From Alcanivorax sp. (GTDB taxonomy: Bacteria; Pseudomonadota; Gammaproteobacteria; Pseudomonadales; Alcanivoracaceae): 64,000 nt of DNA. How positions within the stretch are numbered: position 1 is the first letter of the stretch; each line of letters starts with the position of its first letter. Positions 1-8,996 of this stretch are shown piece by piece. The position numbers and the translations under genes are program-made. The notes under the pieces are model-generated. The model was not told the DNA's origin. It made no database searches and saw nothing but the letters and a program-made list of their open reading frames with translations. Location of the stretch: NCBI RefSeq assembly GCF_002733835.1, contig NZ_NVWY01000031.1, positions 30,936 through 94,935 on the forward strand, read 5' to 3'.

Positions 1-1097
1 AACAGGGTCGTTTTACCGGCACCGTTGGGGCCGATGATGCCGACAATAGCGCCACGGGGAATCTGGAAATCCAGATCTTCGTAGAGCAGCTTGTGGTCGA
101 ATTGCTTGGCCACATTCTTGATTTCAAACACCTGCTCGCCCAGGCGTTCACCCGGCGGGATGTACAATTCCTGGGTTTCGTTGCGCTTCTGGAATTCCTG
201 GCTGGCCAGCTCTTCGAACGCAGACACACGGGCCTTGTTCTTGGCGCGGCGGCCTTTCGGGTTCTGGCGCACCCATTCCAGTTCTTTTTCCACCGTTTTG
301 CGGTGGGCCGACTCGCTCTTCGCTTCCTGTTCCAGACGCTGTTCTTTCTGTTCCAGCCAAGAGGAATAGTTGCCCTGCCAGGGAATGCCTTCGCCGCGAT
401 CCAGCTCCAGAATCCACTCACAGGAATTATCCAGGAAGTAGCGATCGTGGGTCACCGCCACCACGGTGCCGGGGAATTCGTGCAGGAAGCGCTCCAGCCA
501 GGCCACGGACTCCGCGTCCAGGTGGTTGGTGGGCTCATCCAGCAGCAGCATGTCCGGGGCGCTCATCACCAGCCGGCACAGGGCAACACGGCGGCGCTCA
601 CCCCCGGACAGGGTTTTCACGCTGGCGTCCCAGGGCGGCAGACGCAGCGCGTCGGCGGCGATTTCCAGTTTGCGCTCAAGGTTGTGCGCATCGCTGGCTT
701 CGATGATGTCTTCCAGCTTGGCCTGTTCGGCGGCCAGCTTGTCGAAATCCGCGTCTTCCGCCGCATAGGCTTCGTAGACTTCTTCCAGGCGCTGCTGGGC
801 GTTACGGATATCCGCCACGGCTTCTTCGACGATCTCGCGGACATTCTTTTCCGGGTCCAGCTCCGGCTCCTGGGGCAGGTAGCCGATATTGGTGCCCGGC
901 TGCGGCCGTGCTTCACCCAAGAAGTCCTTGTCCACGCCGGCCATGATGCGCAGCAGCGTGGATTTACCGGAGCCGTTCAGGCCCAGCACGCCGATCTTGG
1001 CGCCGGGAAAGAACGACAGGGAGATGTTCTTCAGGATGTGTTTCTTGGGTGGGACAACCTTGCCCACCTTGTCCATGGTAAAGATGTACTGGCTCAT
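1..1097 (-). CDS. ettA: Energy-dependent translational throttle EttA (ABC-F ATPase), 3' end outside window
   Basis: ABC-F ATPase that binds the ribosomal E site and couples translation to the ATP/ADP ratio; soluble, with no membrane domain. The reverse strand reads from MSQYIFTMDKVGKVVPP. First nucleotide-binding domain: Walker A GLNGSGKST, signature LSGGERRRVAL, and DEPTNHLD characteristic of ABC-F proteins. Then comes the charged interdomain linker rich in K/R/E, and the second Walker A (GPNGAGKTT) falls at the window edge, so about one third of the protein is missing. The start at 1097 matches the family N-terminus. Transcribed divergently from the lipoprotein gene at 1389. The EttA rather than Uup/YheS assignment rests on N-terminus and linker resemblance. 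Confidence 0.93.
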   Translation of the reverse strand, partial: MSQYIFTMDKVGKVVPPKKHILKNISLSFFPGAKIGVLGLNGSGKSTLLRIMAGVDKDFLGEARPQPGTNIGYLPQEPELDPEKNVREIVEEAVADIRNAQQRLEEVYEAYAAEDADFDKLAAEQAKLEDIIEASDAHNLERKLEIAADALRLPPWDASVKTLSGGERRRVALCRLVMSAPDMLLLDEPTNHLDAESVAWLERFLHEFPGTVVAVTHDRYFLDNSCEWILELDRGEGIPWQGNYSSWLEQKEQRLEQEAKSESAHRKTVEKELEWVRQNPKGRRAKNKARVSAFEELASQEFQKRNETQELYIPPGERLGEQVFEIKNVAKQFDHKLLYEDLDFQIPRGAIVGIIGPNGAGKTTL

Positions 1098-1388
1098 AAA
1101 CTCCGACCGCAGTGTCATTAAGTGTGCGGAGCCCGCTGGACCCCGTCGGAATGGCGCCTAAGCTAACGGAAAGCGGGGGATTATGAAAGTGGGGCCGGGA
1201 GCGTGGCTCATCTGTTCTTCGTAGTTCAAAAAACGTCCGCCCTTGTAGGAGATTGACTACAGATTATGTAAGTGTTCGCCCTTTTGCCTCATTTGGGGGA
1301 TGTGTGACTGGGGTCACAACTACTATTGTTGGCTCTTTAAAAATGGGGTTGTCGGCAAGAAGCCGGCAATATCGAGAAGGAGATTGGC

Positions 1389-4184
1389 ATGTTCAAAAAA
1401 ACAGCACTGAGTCTGGCCGTGTTGGCCTTGGCCGCCTGTGGTGGCGGAGGCGGCAGCAGTAGTGGCGGCGGCGGCGGAGGCAGCACCTCCGCGTCTACGG
1501 AAGGCACCGCTTCCAAGGGGATCATCAGCGGAGCGCTGGTCGAGGCCCATAAGGCCAATGGTGACCTTATCGGCACTGCCACGACTGCTGAAGATGGCAG
1601 CTACAGTATTGATCTGGGTAATTACAATGGTGCGGTCCAGCTGATACTGAAGCAGCCGGAGGGGGGCGGTGCCCTGGTGACCTGTGATGTGGCTTCCTGT
1701 GGCCCCGCTGGCCCTGGTGACATTAGCGGTGATGACGACAACGTTGATTTTGGCGAGCAGTACGCCCTGGATTACGAACTGCGTTCCGTTGTGCATGTGG
1801 ACAGCTCAGCCTCTACCGTCAGTGCTCATATCACTCCTTTAACCACGCTGGTGGCCGATAAGGCGGGCGTGGGTGCCGATCAGGCGGCGGTTGCCGCAGC
1901 CAACAGTTTTGTGAAGAACATGCTGGGCCTGGATGCCAACCCCAGCGAAGTGAAGCCGGTGGATCTGACCAACGCCACTGAAGGCTCTGATCAGGAGCTG
2001 CGCTTTGCCTTGCTGAATGCGGCCATTGAAGAGCAGGCGCAAAACAGTGTCTCAGATGTGACCACGGTGCTGGGTGACCTTTCCGCTAATTTTGCGGCCA
2101 ATCAGGTGGATAAAGGGGCGCTGGATGGTCTGGTAGGTAGTATTGCCAAGGTCGAAACAGCGGTGTCGAACGGTAATGGCGCTCTTGATGTGGCCAGCGC
2201 GGCCAGCGGGGCAGAGAACAATGCCCAGAGCGCGATTGATGAGGCCTGTGCAACGGGTGGGGGTGAGGAAGCGTCCGAGTCCTGCTCTCCAAAAGTGGAG
2301 CTGGACGGCGAGCTGGGTGACAACCTGGAAAAGGCCAAGGCTTTGGTTGCTACCGCGCGCAAGGTGTCCATCGAGGCGCTCGAAAGCGTTGATGCCGAGC
2401 TGAACGAAGAGAGTGAGGGGTATAACCCGGACAATCTGATCGTCAAAATCTCCAATGTGGCCGATGACGTGGATACCGATACCCGAAAGGTCGTTCAGGC
2501 CTTTGGTGAAGTGGCTGGTGTGCTGGTGGATCAGATCGTACGGGGAGTCATTGAAGAAGAGTCGCTGACCACTGATTTGGTTGATGCTGCAAGTCTTTAT
2601 TATGAGGCGTCTTATGATAATGACTGCGAATTCTACCCACTAGAAATGCAGGCCCAGTGCAACACTGACTATGAGGAAGACAAGGCAGAATTCGTTTCTC
2701 ACTTTGTCGGTGGAACGGTATCCAGAACGGATAATGACTGGTCAGTAAGCTCCGCTACCTTCGACCTGGATGGCGATGATGGCACCGTTGGTGACCAGGT
2801 TTCAGTGAATCTGGGGGTGACGTTGCCGACTGTCGCAGGTGATGGTGAAACTGGCATCGGTCTCAATGCGGGTGTAAATACACTATCCATTGATGGTTTG
2901 GCCGCGATTCCTGATGTCGCCAGCTTTACGGTGAACGAAGGCTCCAGCCTGGTTGTCGAGCTGAACAATACTTTTATCGCCGATGACGAAAGTGAGCCGG
3001 AAGATGCCATCAAGCGGGTGGCACTGGATGTGAGCGCGGAGCTGACCAACAACGAATTGACCTTCAACGGTGGGGTGGAAGTCGTTGTTCGTGAGTCCAG
3101 CAAACAGAAGTCGCTGAACACTCCCATGCCTGAAATCCTGCTGCCGATGCCTGAGAAACTCGCTCTAAATGGCAAGTTTGAAGAGGCAGCCACTGGCAAT
3201 AGCCTTGATGCCAATGTGTTGCTGACCGTTTCCAACGCTAGCCAGTTCGGTTTCTACCAGGAAGGCCTGGAGCGTGATCTGGTCAGCTATAGCTATGACG
3301 AGGAAAATAACGCTTTGTCGGTAACCATCGGCTCTGGTGAGAATCAGGCTGAGGTGGCGTTCTCTCTGGAAGAAACGGTCAATGGCGAGGGAGAATCGTG
3401 GGAGTGGTCCGAATTCACTATTACTTCAGAATGTATTTCCACCTCCGGTGATGCTTCTTGCCCAGCGAATAACGAGTATTGGGTAGGCGGGTATAACGTG
3501 GTCGCAGAGGGTGTCGACAGTGAGGAGGCTTGTGCCGATCCTGAGCAAGCGGGTTCGATGTATACCTGGTGGCATGATGATAGTCAGTGCATTGCCTGGA
3601 TTGATTCTCAGCATGAAGATTTCGATAGCAATATTCGCAACTTCTTCACCGCTGATGCAGATTGGTATCTGGATGGTATGCGTGCCTATGTGACAGGTGA
3701 AGGCTGGTATCAGGTGGGCCCGGATGATTTCTATGATGATTATGCAGGAACGTCCCTGTTCCCCGCTGATGGAGATACCGCAGTCGCGCATCTGGATGAG
3801 TCAGATATGGACTTTGATGCAGAAGGTCGTTATCTGACCGGCACACTCCGCGTAGAGACGGCTGGAAAACTGTCAGCCAACCTGCCGGAAATGGATGTCA
3901 AGTTGGTGGCCACTCGCACAGGCTATGAGCTGGGTGAGGCAACGCTTGATCTGGCCTGGGATGGTGATTCACTCAAGGTTGTCTATCCATATTCCGGTGA
4001 AGGTAGTCGCACCGTTACCCTGGAAGATGGTGAAGGTACTGTTATGACCGTAGAGTTTGATGACAGTGCCGAAACGGCAACCGGTGAAATTCGTAAGGAC
4101 GGCACCGTATATGGAACCTTCCGCGATGAAAACGGGCAGTACATCATTACTTGGATTGATAACACTATCGAATCCCTGTATTAA
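1389..4184 (+). CDS. Large acidic lipoprotein with Gly/Ser linker, function unknown
   Basis: 931-residue lipoprotein. A signal peptide ends in the lipobox LALAAC, with Cys at about residue 17, followed by a Gly/Ser-rich tether of some 15 residues, so the mature protein should be lipid-anchored in the envelope. Residues about 40-85 resemble a carboxypeptidase-regulatory-like (Ig-type) beta-sandwich (GALVEAHKANGDLIG..T.EDGSYSIDL). The rest is acidic and beta-rich with no catalytic motif I recognise. A good ribosome site (AAGGAGA) lies 6-8 bases before the ATG. A strong terminator follows at once, then the beta-barrel gene at 4236. The lipoprotein at 5811-6803 has a similar N-terminal domain, so the two may be related surface proteins. 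Function cannot be assigned. Confidence 0.85.
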   Translation: MFKKTALSLAVLALAACGGGGGSSSGGGGGGSTSASTEGTASKGIISGALVEAHKANGDLIGTATTAEDGSYSIDLGNYNGAVQLILKQPEGGGALVTCDVASCGPAGPGDISGDDDNVDFGEQYALDYELRSVVHVDSSASTVSAHITPLTTLVADKAGVGADQAAVAAANSFVKNMLGLDANPSEVKPVDLTNATEGSDQELRFALLNAAIEEQAQNSVSDVTTVLGDLSANFAANQVDKGALDGLVGSIAKVETAVSNGNGALDVASAASGAENNAQSAIDEACATGGGEEASESCSPKVELDGELGDNLEKAKALVATARKVSIEALESVDAELNEESEGYNPDNLIVKISNVADDVDTDTRKVVQAFGEVAGVLVDQIVRGVIEEESLTTDLVDAASLYYEASYDNDCEFYPLEMQAQCNTDYEEDKAEFVSHFVGGTVSRTDNDWSVSSATFDLDGDDGTVGDQVSVNLGVTLPTVAGDGETGIGLNAGVNTLSIDGLAAIPDVASFTVNEGSSLVVELNNTFIADDESEPEDAIKRVALDVSAELTNNELTFNGGVEVVVRESSKQKSLNTPMPEILLPMPEKLALNGKFEEAATGNSLDANVLLTVSNASQFGFYQEGLERDLVSYSYDEENNALSVTIGSGENQAEVAFSLEETVNGEGESWEWSEFTITSECISTSGDASCPANNEYWVGGYNVVAEGVDSEEACADPEQAGSMYTWWHDDSQCIAWIDSQHEDFDSNIRNFFTADADWYLDGMRAYVTGEGWYQVGPDDFYDDYAGTSLFPADGDTAVAHLDESDMDFDAEGRYLTGTLRVETAGKLSANLPEMDVKLVATRTGYELGEATLDLAWDGDSLKVVYPYSGEGSRTVTLEDGEGTVMTVEFDDSAETATGEIRKDGTVYGTFRDENGQYIITWIDNTIESLY

Positions 4185-4202
4185 AAATAAACCGAAGGGT
4201 TA

Positions 4203-4232
4203 AAGGGGGCCGCCGCAGGGCGGCCCTTTTTC
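4203..4232 (+). terminator. Intrinsic terminator abutting the next start codon
   Basis: GC-rich stem GGGCCGCC/GGCGGCCC with a short loop followed by TTTTT. It ends only 4 bases before the ATG at 4236, so it either terminates the lipoprotein transcript or forms a hairpin over the translation start of the next gene. Confidence 0.85.
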
Positions 4233-4235
4233 GTT

Positions 4236-5276
4236 ATGCGAAATATTATTTATCTTACATTGCTGGCAACGATGGGGGCGGAAGCGGTGGGGCTTGATGT
4301 CGCCGTTACCAGCCGTTCCGTTAGTGAACCCATGGCTATCGAGGGATTTACGAATGAATGGGATGGTGACCTGCACAAGGGAGATATTGCCTGGACCCGG
4401 AATCGACTGGATATCGGGGTGCGACAGGGGGCATGGCGAATTGGTTATACACAACGGTATGACTATACCCTGAAATTCAACAATGAAACGGCGGACCTGT
4501 ATTACCGGTCGGAGAACGATTTGCCGGAGCCAGCAGGAGACGTACCGGTTCGTCTGGATGCCTGGCATATGCGTGCGCAGGGAGTGAAGCTCTCCTGGCA
4601 GTGGACTTCCGGCGGCTTTTTTGTCGAACCAGCTGTTTCTTTGCTGTCGGGGTGGCAGTTTCAGGATGGCAGCCTGAATGGTTTTTTGCGTAACGAAAAT
4701 GGCGACCTTTCCGGCCAGGCAGAGCTGGATTACCGCTACTCGCAAGATCTGCTGCTGGACCACCAGTTTGACAGGCCGTCTGGCAGAGGGGTGGCTGTTG
4801 ACCTTTTGTTGGGCTGGGAGGGAGAGGAAAGAGGTGCCAATCTGGAAATACAGGATCTCTATGGTCGCATGTGGTGGCGTGATGCGCCGTACACTCGTGG
4901 AACCTTTAATACGGTCAGCCGTAACAATCCGGGAGTGGTGCGACTGGACCCTGCGTTCAGTGGTGTGCGTGATATAGAGGATTACCAGCAGAGGTTGTCG
5001 ACCTACATGCTGGGAAATTATTGGCAAGACCAGGGTGACTGGCGGTGGTCTGTGGATGCCGAGTATTTCCTGGATCGTTTGTGGGTGCGCCCTGGGGTGA
5101 GCCTGACTCAGGTTCCGGGTAACCCCTATCTGGGGCATGAATTACGTGATCGACAGTGGTTGCTGGGGGTCGCTGATGATGATCAGCGCTGGCATGCGCA
5201 GCTTGGCTCGGATGACTGGGATCTGGCGGAGGCGAGGAGTCTGACTGTGCAGCTGGGCTATCGTTACGTTTGGTAG
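4236..5276 (+). CDS. Predicted outer-membrane beta-barrel protein, function unknown
   Basis: 346 residues. The N-terminus MRNIIYLTLLATMGAEAVG looks like a Sec signal peptide. The remainder alternates polar and hydrophobic residues, is rich in Tyr/Trp/Asp/Arg, and ends in an aromatic strand (LTVQLGYRYVW with terminal Trp), as in outer-membrane barrels. No family recognised. No convincing Shine-Dalgarno sequence precedes the ATG because a terminator hairpin occupies that position; later in-frame ATGs would remove the signal peptide. Convergent with the lipoprotein at 5811. May belong functionally with the lipoprotein at 1389 (inference from adjacency only). Confidence 0.75.
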   Translation: MRNIIYLTLLATMGAEAVGLDVAVTSRSVSEPMAIEGFTNEWDGDLHKGDIAWTRNRLDIGVRQGAWRIGYTQRYDYTLKFNNETADLYYRSENDLPEPAGDVPVRLDAWHMRAQGVKLSWQWTSGGFFVEPAVSLLSGWQFQDGSLNGFLRNENGDLSGQAELDYRYSQDLLLDHQFDRPSGRGVAVDLLLGWEGEERGANLEIQDLYGRMWWRDAPYTRGTFNTVSRNNPGVVRLDPAFSGVRDIEDYQQRLSTYMLGNYWQDQGDWRWSVDAEYFLDRLWVRPGVSLTQVPGNPYLGHELRDRQWLLGVADDDQRWHAQLGSDDWDLAEARSLTVQLGYRYVW

Positions 5277-5350
5277 TAATGGTGCGCAAAATGTTGATTT
5301 TGCAAGCGCGCTCCGACACAGGTGGAGTAGCAGGGTAGAGGTCAACCTAA

Positions 5351-5612
5351 GGAGCCTCTGAATAACTCCTTGCGTGCTCAGCGAGACCTGAAGCGTGCAG
5401 CTGTTGTGTCTTGTCTCGACGGACAGGGTGGTTCCCTTTCCTAGAGGCAAGGCACAGCAGATGGGCGCTTCAGGCCGCGCCCTCCGGGTCTTCCAGGCTG
5501 GCCCGCACTCGTCGTTACAATTTCTCGATGGATGGACATACACCTTCAAAATTGTGCCTAGATTACGAACCAGCCTGAAAGACTGAGCATGCAAGGAGTT
5601 ATTCAGAGCCCC
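5351..5612. mobile_element. MITE-like element with IS5-type ends and CTAA target duplication
   Basis: 262 bp bounded by near-perfect terminal inverted repeats of about 28 bp. The left end starts GGAGCCTCTGAATAACTCC; the right end, read on the other strand, starts GGGGCTCTGAATAACTCC. Each continues CTTGC(G/A)TGCTCAG. The element is flanked by CTAA at 5347-5350 and 5613-5616, a 4-bp duplication of the YTAR type used by IS5-group elements. There is no room for a transposase, and the short internal reading frames show no recognisable domain, so I read it as a non-autonomous derivative. Confidence 0.75.
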
Positions 5613-5696
5613 CTAAGCCTATCTTCGCCGAGATAACCATGGTTGATTAAACTTGAGTCCAAGTCGGGTGATGCTCTCATGTCTGGCCGCAGCAGC

Positions 5697-5727
5697 CCCA
5701 AGAGCGGGAAGAGCCTCCGCTCTTGGG
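5697..5727. repeat. Perfect 11-bp stem hairpin
   Basis: CCCAAGAGCGG and its exact reverse complement separated by 9 bases. It lies between convergent genes (4236-5276 and 5811-6803) and could stabilise or end a transcript, but lacks a T-run. Confidence 0.6.
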
Positions 5728-5757
5728 AGTGTTTCGCCTGGCATGATTTCGTTCTCA

Positions 5758-5787
5758 GTAGGTGCGCGGCTCAAGCGCTGCACCTAC
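5758..5787. repeat. REP-like hairpin
   Basis: GTAGGTGC ... GCACCTAC with a GC-rich loop followed by GAAAAACC, the layout of REP-like intergenic hairpins of gammaproteobacteria. It sits 24 bases beyond the stop codon of the minus-strand lipoprotein gene. Confidence 0.5.
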
Positions 5788-5810
5788 GAAAAACCAAATG
5801 TATAACCGGG

Positions 5811-6803
5811 TTAATAATCAAAGGCGCTGGCGGAAAAGTGGAGCTCCAGATCGAAATCTTTACTTAGCCCGAGAGCGTCAACCGTGCCACTCAGGCTGGC
5901 AGTAATCTCGGTGCCTTCATCGCCCAGCCGTGTCCCGGTCAATTCCTTGATATTCAAGGAGTTGACTTGAGCGCTCTCTGCATCGACCAGCTCAAGAATT
6001 TTGTCTTTCAGTTGTTGAATAGTGATCGCCTCATTCATGGTGTAGGGCTCATTGCCGAATAGAGCTTCGCCATCGACCGTGCCGCTATAGGTGAGTGACC
6101 ATTGGACAGGGTAGCCAGCGTGCAGGCTTCCCAGGCTGTCCTCGACATTACTGAGCGCTCCAATTGTAATAGTGTCGTTTTCGGATAGCTCGTCCAGACC
6201 TGCTTGAATCGCTTCTGGCAGGATAGCGGTGTTGAAGAAGTTGAATCCCCCCATAGTGCCAGCGATTTTCGTTAGTTGATCCGCAAAGTCCTGGTTGCAG
6301 TAATCGTTTTGAGGGTTCTGCTCCCAGTTATCCCAGTTGTCGAACAAATCCGGGGAAATGCCGGAGGTTTGCTCCATGGTGTAATGGGTCAGGGCATTGG
6401 CATTGACCCGGTTGCCGGATGCGTACACGGTGTTGCACAGTACGCTGTAGTACTCGGCATTTTCTTCTCCGTTCAGAGTGGCCCGCACCAGAACGGGGGC
6501 CTGCAGGCCGAAGAATGGGTGGTGGGCATCCTCATCATCTTCGTCGAACTCATCACTCCAGATGAAATGGCCGTTGTTATCTGTTGTCAGGCGCTTGCGA
6601 TCACCGTGAGCATCCTTGATGTCTACGGTTGCCCCCAAGGCGGGATTGCCATAGGCATCTGTTACGCTGCCCTGTAGCAATACGGCTGCTGTGGTGTTGT
6701 CTTCGTCATCGTCATCGGTGACATCTGTGAGCTTGCAACCGCTTAGCGCCAGTCCGCTGAGAGCAACGACCATCGCCAGTGTCCATTTCTGTGTTGATTT
6801 CAT
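5811..6803 (-). CDS. Lipoprotein with carboxypeptidase-regulatory-like domain
   Basis: 330 residues. The signal peptide ends in the lipobox LALSGC (Cys at about residue 23), followed by an Asp/Glu-rich stretch that probably acts as a flexible tether. Residues about 42-90 (LLQGSVTDAYGNPALGATVDI...DNNGHFIW) match a carboxypeptidase-regulatory-like/Ig-like beta-sandwich. The C-terminal part resembles no enzyme I know. It ends 15 bases before the TraF-like gene at 6819-7994 on the same strand begins upstream, so the two probably form an operon with the TraF-like gene first. The shared domain and lipid anchor suggest a kinship with the lipoprotein at 1389. Function unknown. Confidence 0.82.
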   Translation of the reverse strand: MKSTQKWTLAMVVALSGLALSGCKLTDVTDDDDEDNTTAAVLLQGSVTDAYGNPALGATVDIKDAHGDRKRLTTDNNGHFIWSDEFDEDDEDAHHPFFGLQAPVLVRATLNGEENAEYYSVLCNTVYASGNRVNANALTHYTMEQTSGISPDLFDNWDNWEQNPQNDYCNQDFADQLTKIAGTMGGFNFFNTAILPEAIQAGLDELSENDTITIGALSNVEDSLGSLHAGYPVQWSLTYSGTVDGEALFGNEPYTMNEAITIQQLKDKILELVDAESAQVNSLNIKELTGTRLGDEGTEITASLSGTVDALGLSKDFDLELHFSASAFDY

Positions 6804-6818
6804 CTTGTTTCCCCCAGT

Positions 6819-7994
6819 TTAAATCTTGAAACCCAGTTGTAATGCCGCGCCCAAGGTGTCGCCTTCGCCGACGGCGGCACTCAGGTCGATATTGAATCGG
6901 TCAAAGGGCGTGATGCCGATGCCCGCTGTCACCAGGTTGGAGACATTGCTCTGAATATCCGTGCGATAACCGGCGCGTAAATGAATATGGCGGCCAGCAG
7001 AAAATTCAGCGCCAGCTCGCAGGTACTGGGTATCTTCCAATAACTCGAAACCATTGCGTTTGGTCAGGTCGATATTGGCTTCCAGCTTCATCCAGTTATT
7101 GTATTGAAAGCCGAATGCGGTGGTGATGACAGGCGCCATTTTGTACTCAGTGTCATTGGGCCCGGAAAAAGTCTTTGGGATAAGGTTCTCAATGGTTGCC
7201 GCAACAATGTACTGCTTCTTGTCGCCCAGGCGAGCAAGGGCCCCGAGATCCAGATTGAGATTGGTGTGTGATTCGAGGTTGTCAGAATCGGTCATGTCAT
7301 CGGCCTCGAAGGCCGAGGGGGTGGCTGAATAGTGGATCAGTTCGATCGTCTGGACTTTTACTGTAGCGCCGGTTTCCAGGGTGGTGCCACGAATATCGAA
7401 ATTATGCCCGCCCATCAGGCCGTATTCGTGTACCCATACCAGGGAAGAGTCCGCCGTGGATTGCAGGTCATCTTCATCCGCTGCGCCATCAGCAATGTCT
7501 TCCAATACCTGGCGGTCACTATCTATATAGGTTGTGCTGACGCCTGCGGACGCTTTTGCGCGGCTCACGAAGGCGGCGGGCATAAAGCGATTGGGTACGC
7601 CCACCATAACGGCGCCGCCGGCATCCAGCTGGAGTTGCTTGTCACTGAGTGACTGGAGTGTGCCTTCCGCCTCATCAATGGCGTCATCTCTCTCCGGCCC
7701 TGCTGGTGGAGGGTTGTCCTCCAAGTCTTCAATCTGGTCACTGAAGTCGTCCAGCTCATCAACCATGCCATCCTGATCGTAGGCGATGGCGCCCACATTC
7801 AGGGCGAAGCTGAATGCATCTTTATCGTCGTAGGTATTGATCAGGGCCGGGTTGTAAAGCGCCTGATTGTACTCCCCCATGGTCATCCCCGCGCCTCCAC
7901 GTGCCATGGCACGGGCATCATGGATCTCGGCGTTAGCCAGACATGGCAGCAGGGTGGCGGCTGAAACCGCAGCCGCAAGCGTGCGTAGCTTCAT
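6819..7994 (-). CDS. TraF-like outer-membrane barrel protein (TraF_2 family)
   Basis: 391 residues with a Sec signal peptide (cleavage near LANA/EIHDARAMARGG). The motif RAMARGGAGMTMGEYNQALYNPAL close to the mature N-terminus, the later glycine-rich strands and the C-terminal LQLGFKI resemble the family that databases call conjugal transfer protein TraF (TraF_2), which is related to FadL/OmpP1-type barrels. No conjugation genes are nearby, so the name should not be read as a transfer function; an envelope or small-molecule transport role is equally possible. Residues about 80-125 form an acidic, Gln-rich probable coiled-coil insertion. Probably co-transcribed with the downstream lipoprotein at 5811. 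Confidence 0.75.
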   Translation of the reverse strand: MKLRTLAAAVSAATLLPCLANAEIHDARAMARGGAGMTMGEYNQALYNPALINTYDDKDAFSFALNVGAIAYDQDGMVDELDDFSDQIEDLEDNPPPAGPERDDAIDEAEGTLQSLSDKQLQLDAGGAVMVGVPNRFMPAAFVSRAKASAGVSTTYIDSDRQVLEDIADGAADEDDLQSTADSSLVWVHEYGLMGGHNFDIRGTTLETGATVKVQTIELIHYSATPSAFEADDMTDSDNLESHTNLNLDLGALARLGDKKQYIVAATIENLIPKTFSGPNDTEYKMAPVITTAFGFQYNNWMKLEANIDLTKRNGFELLEDTQYLRAGAEFSAGRHIHLRAGYRTDIQSNVSNLVTAGIGITPFDRFNIDLSAAVGEGDTLGAALQLGFKI

Positions 7995-8049
7995 TATTTT
8001 TCCCCAGTTTTATTAATAATGAAAAATGGCAAACCGGGAGGGATCTTAT

Positions 8050-8093
8050 TGGAAAAAAAACTTCACAACATCCCCCATTTGGGTGATGTTGAT
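8050..8093 (-). terminator. Minus-strand intrinsic terminator without an intact upstream gene
   Basis: Read on the minus strand: CAACATCACCC AAAT GGGGGATGTTG, then GAAG and a run of eight T. It would terminate a leftward transcript coming from 8.1 kb or beyond, where only broken frames are present now. Confidence 0.6.
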
Positions 8094-8927
8094 CATGCCG
8101 CCTCTCAGTGCCGGCTTTCTTGCGGCTCAGGCCGAAAGTGTGGATCAGCCGTTCCACGGCGGCGTTGAAGGGAGGGGGGGCTCCGGGATTTTGCTCCGGT
8201 TCTGTCGGACCAAGCCCTGAGTGAGACGCTTTGTGGCAAGGCATGCCGACCACGGTAAGCGGGTGGCTTTGGTCCGGGTGTTGCAGGCTGACTGCCTGAT
8301 TCTGCAGCTTCTGGTCGTCTTCCGGGTAGTAGGCCCTGAAGCTCTGCTTGGTCTGTACCAGAGTGGAGTGAGAGGCTCCAGCAGATGGGGGGCACAGATC
8401 GTTGGGTTTGACGATGAGGCGGTAGTTAAGAGTGGGTGGCGAATCTGGCTTCGTCGTGCCGGGAGACAAGGCCAACTTTACTAATGGGGCCGCGACTCTG
8501 AAGCTGGTAGACGGGGTCGTATTTGGCCATGCCCAGCCGGTAGGACGGTTCAGCGACTTTGGGCAGACCATCATGTGCCGCGTATTCTGGTGATAGTCTT
8601 CCACATGGATGCTGCTGGATTGGGCGCTCAGCCGTCGGCACAGCTCGGTAATGTCCAGGCCTCAGTGTTCGGGACGGCGTGGGGCTTCATAAATATCCCC
8701 GATGCACTGAAGAATATTGTCTGTAGCGCTACCCTGAACGGCGCATCCAGAGATGCCCGATTTCACCTGGAGTCGTTTTTTCCCGCAAATTCTTATTGCA
8801 ATCCCCTGTCGGGATTTTTGTGTAGGCAGCCTTGCCGACCTCTGATAAATAAGGGTGCCCCATGTCTCTTGGGGGTAGGGGCGTCTCAAGTCCGGTGTAG
8901 GGTCATTGAGAAATGAAAAGCCTTCAT

Positions 8928-8956
8928 GTGCCAACCCGCCGGGTTTTGGGTAGAAT
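8928..8956 (+). promoter_or_regulatory. Putative sigma-70 promoter of glyA
   Basis: GTGCCA (-35-like, 4/6 to consensus), 17 bases, then TAGAAT (-10) followed by ATGCGCC. The -10 lies about 40 bases upstream of the glyA ATG. Confidence 0.5.
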
Positions 8957-8996
8957 ATGCGCCCCAATCCACTCTTAGCACGTTGACAGGTAGCCC

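Larger units (their letters stand above)
7995..8996. other. 1-kb gap with degraded coding-like sequence and the glyA promoter region
   Basis: No intact gene recognised. Minus-strand frames between about 8105 and 8640 are open in overlapping pieces and end next to a minus-strand terminator (8050-8093), suggesting a decayed gene. Their translations are rich in Pro/His/Ser and match nothing I know. The last 100 bases hold a plausible sigma-70 promoter for glyA. Confidence 0.45.

Noticed and set aside
93..1121. Long plus-strand open frame opposite ettA
   Set aside because: Shadow of the ABC-F gene: the minus strand encodes all expected Walker and signature motifs, the plus frame none.
5395..5586. 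Short frame inside the MITE
   Set aside because: No resemblance to a transposase and no ribosome-binding site; the element appears non-coding.
6819..7994. Conjugation system suggested by the TraF name
   Set aside because: No other transfer, relaxase or pilus gene is nearby; the family name is historical.
8880..8996. Glycine or SAM riboswitch before glyA
   Set aside because: No conserved riboswitch core could be read; an ordinary promoter explains the region.
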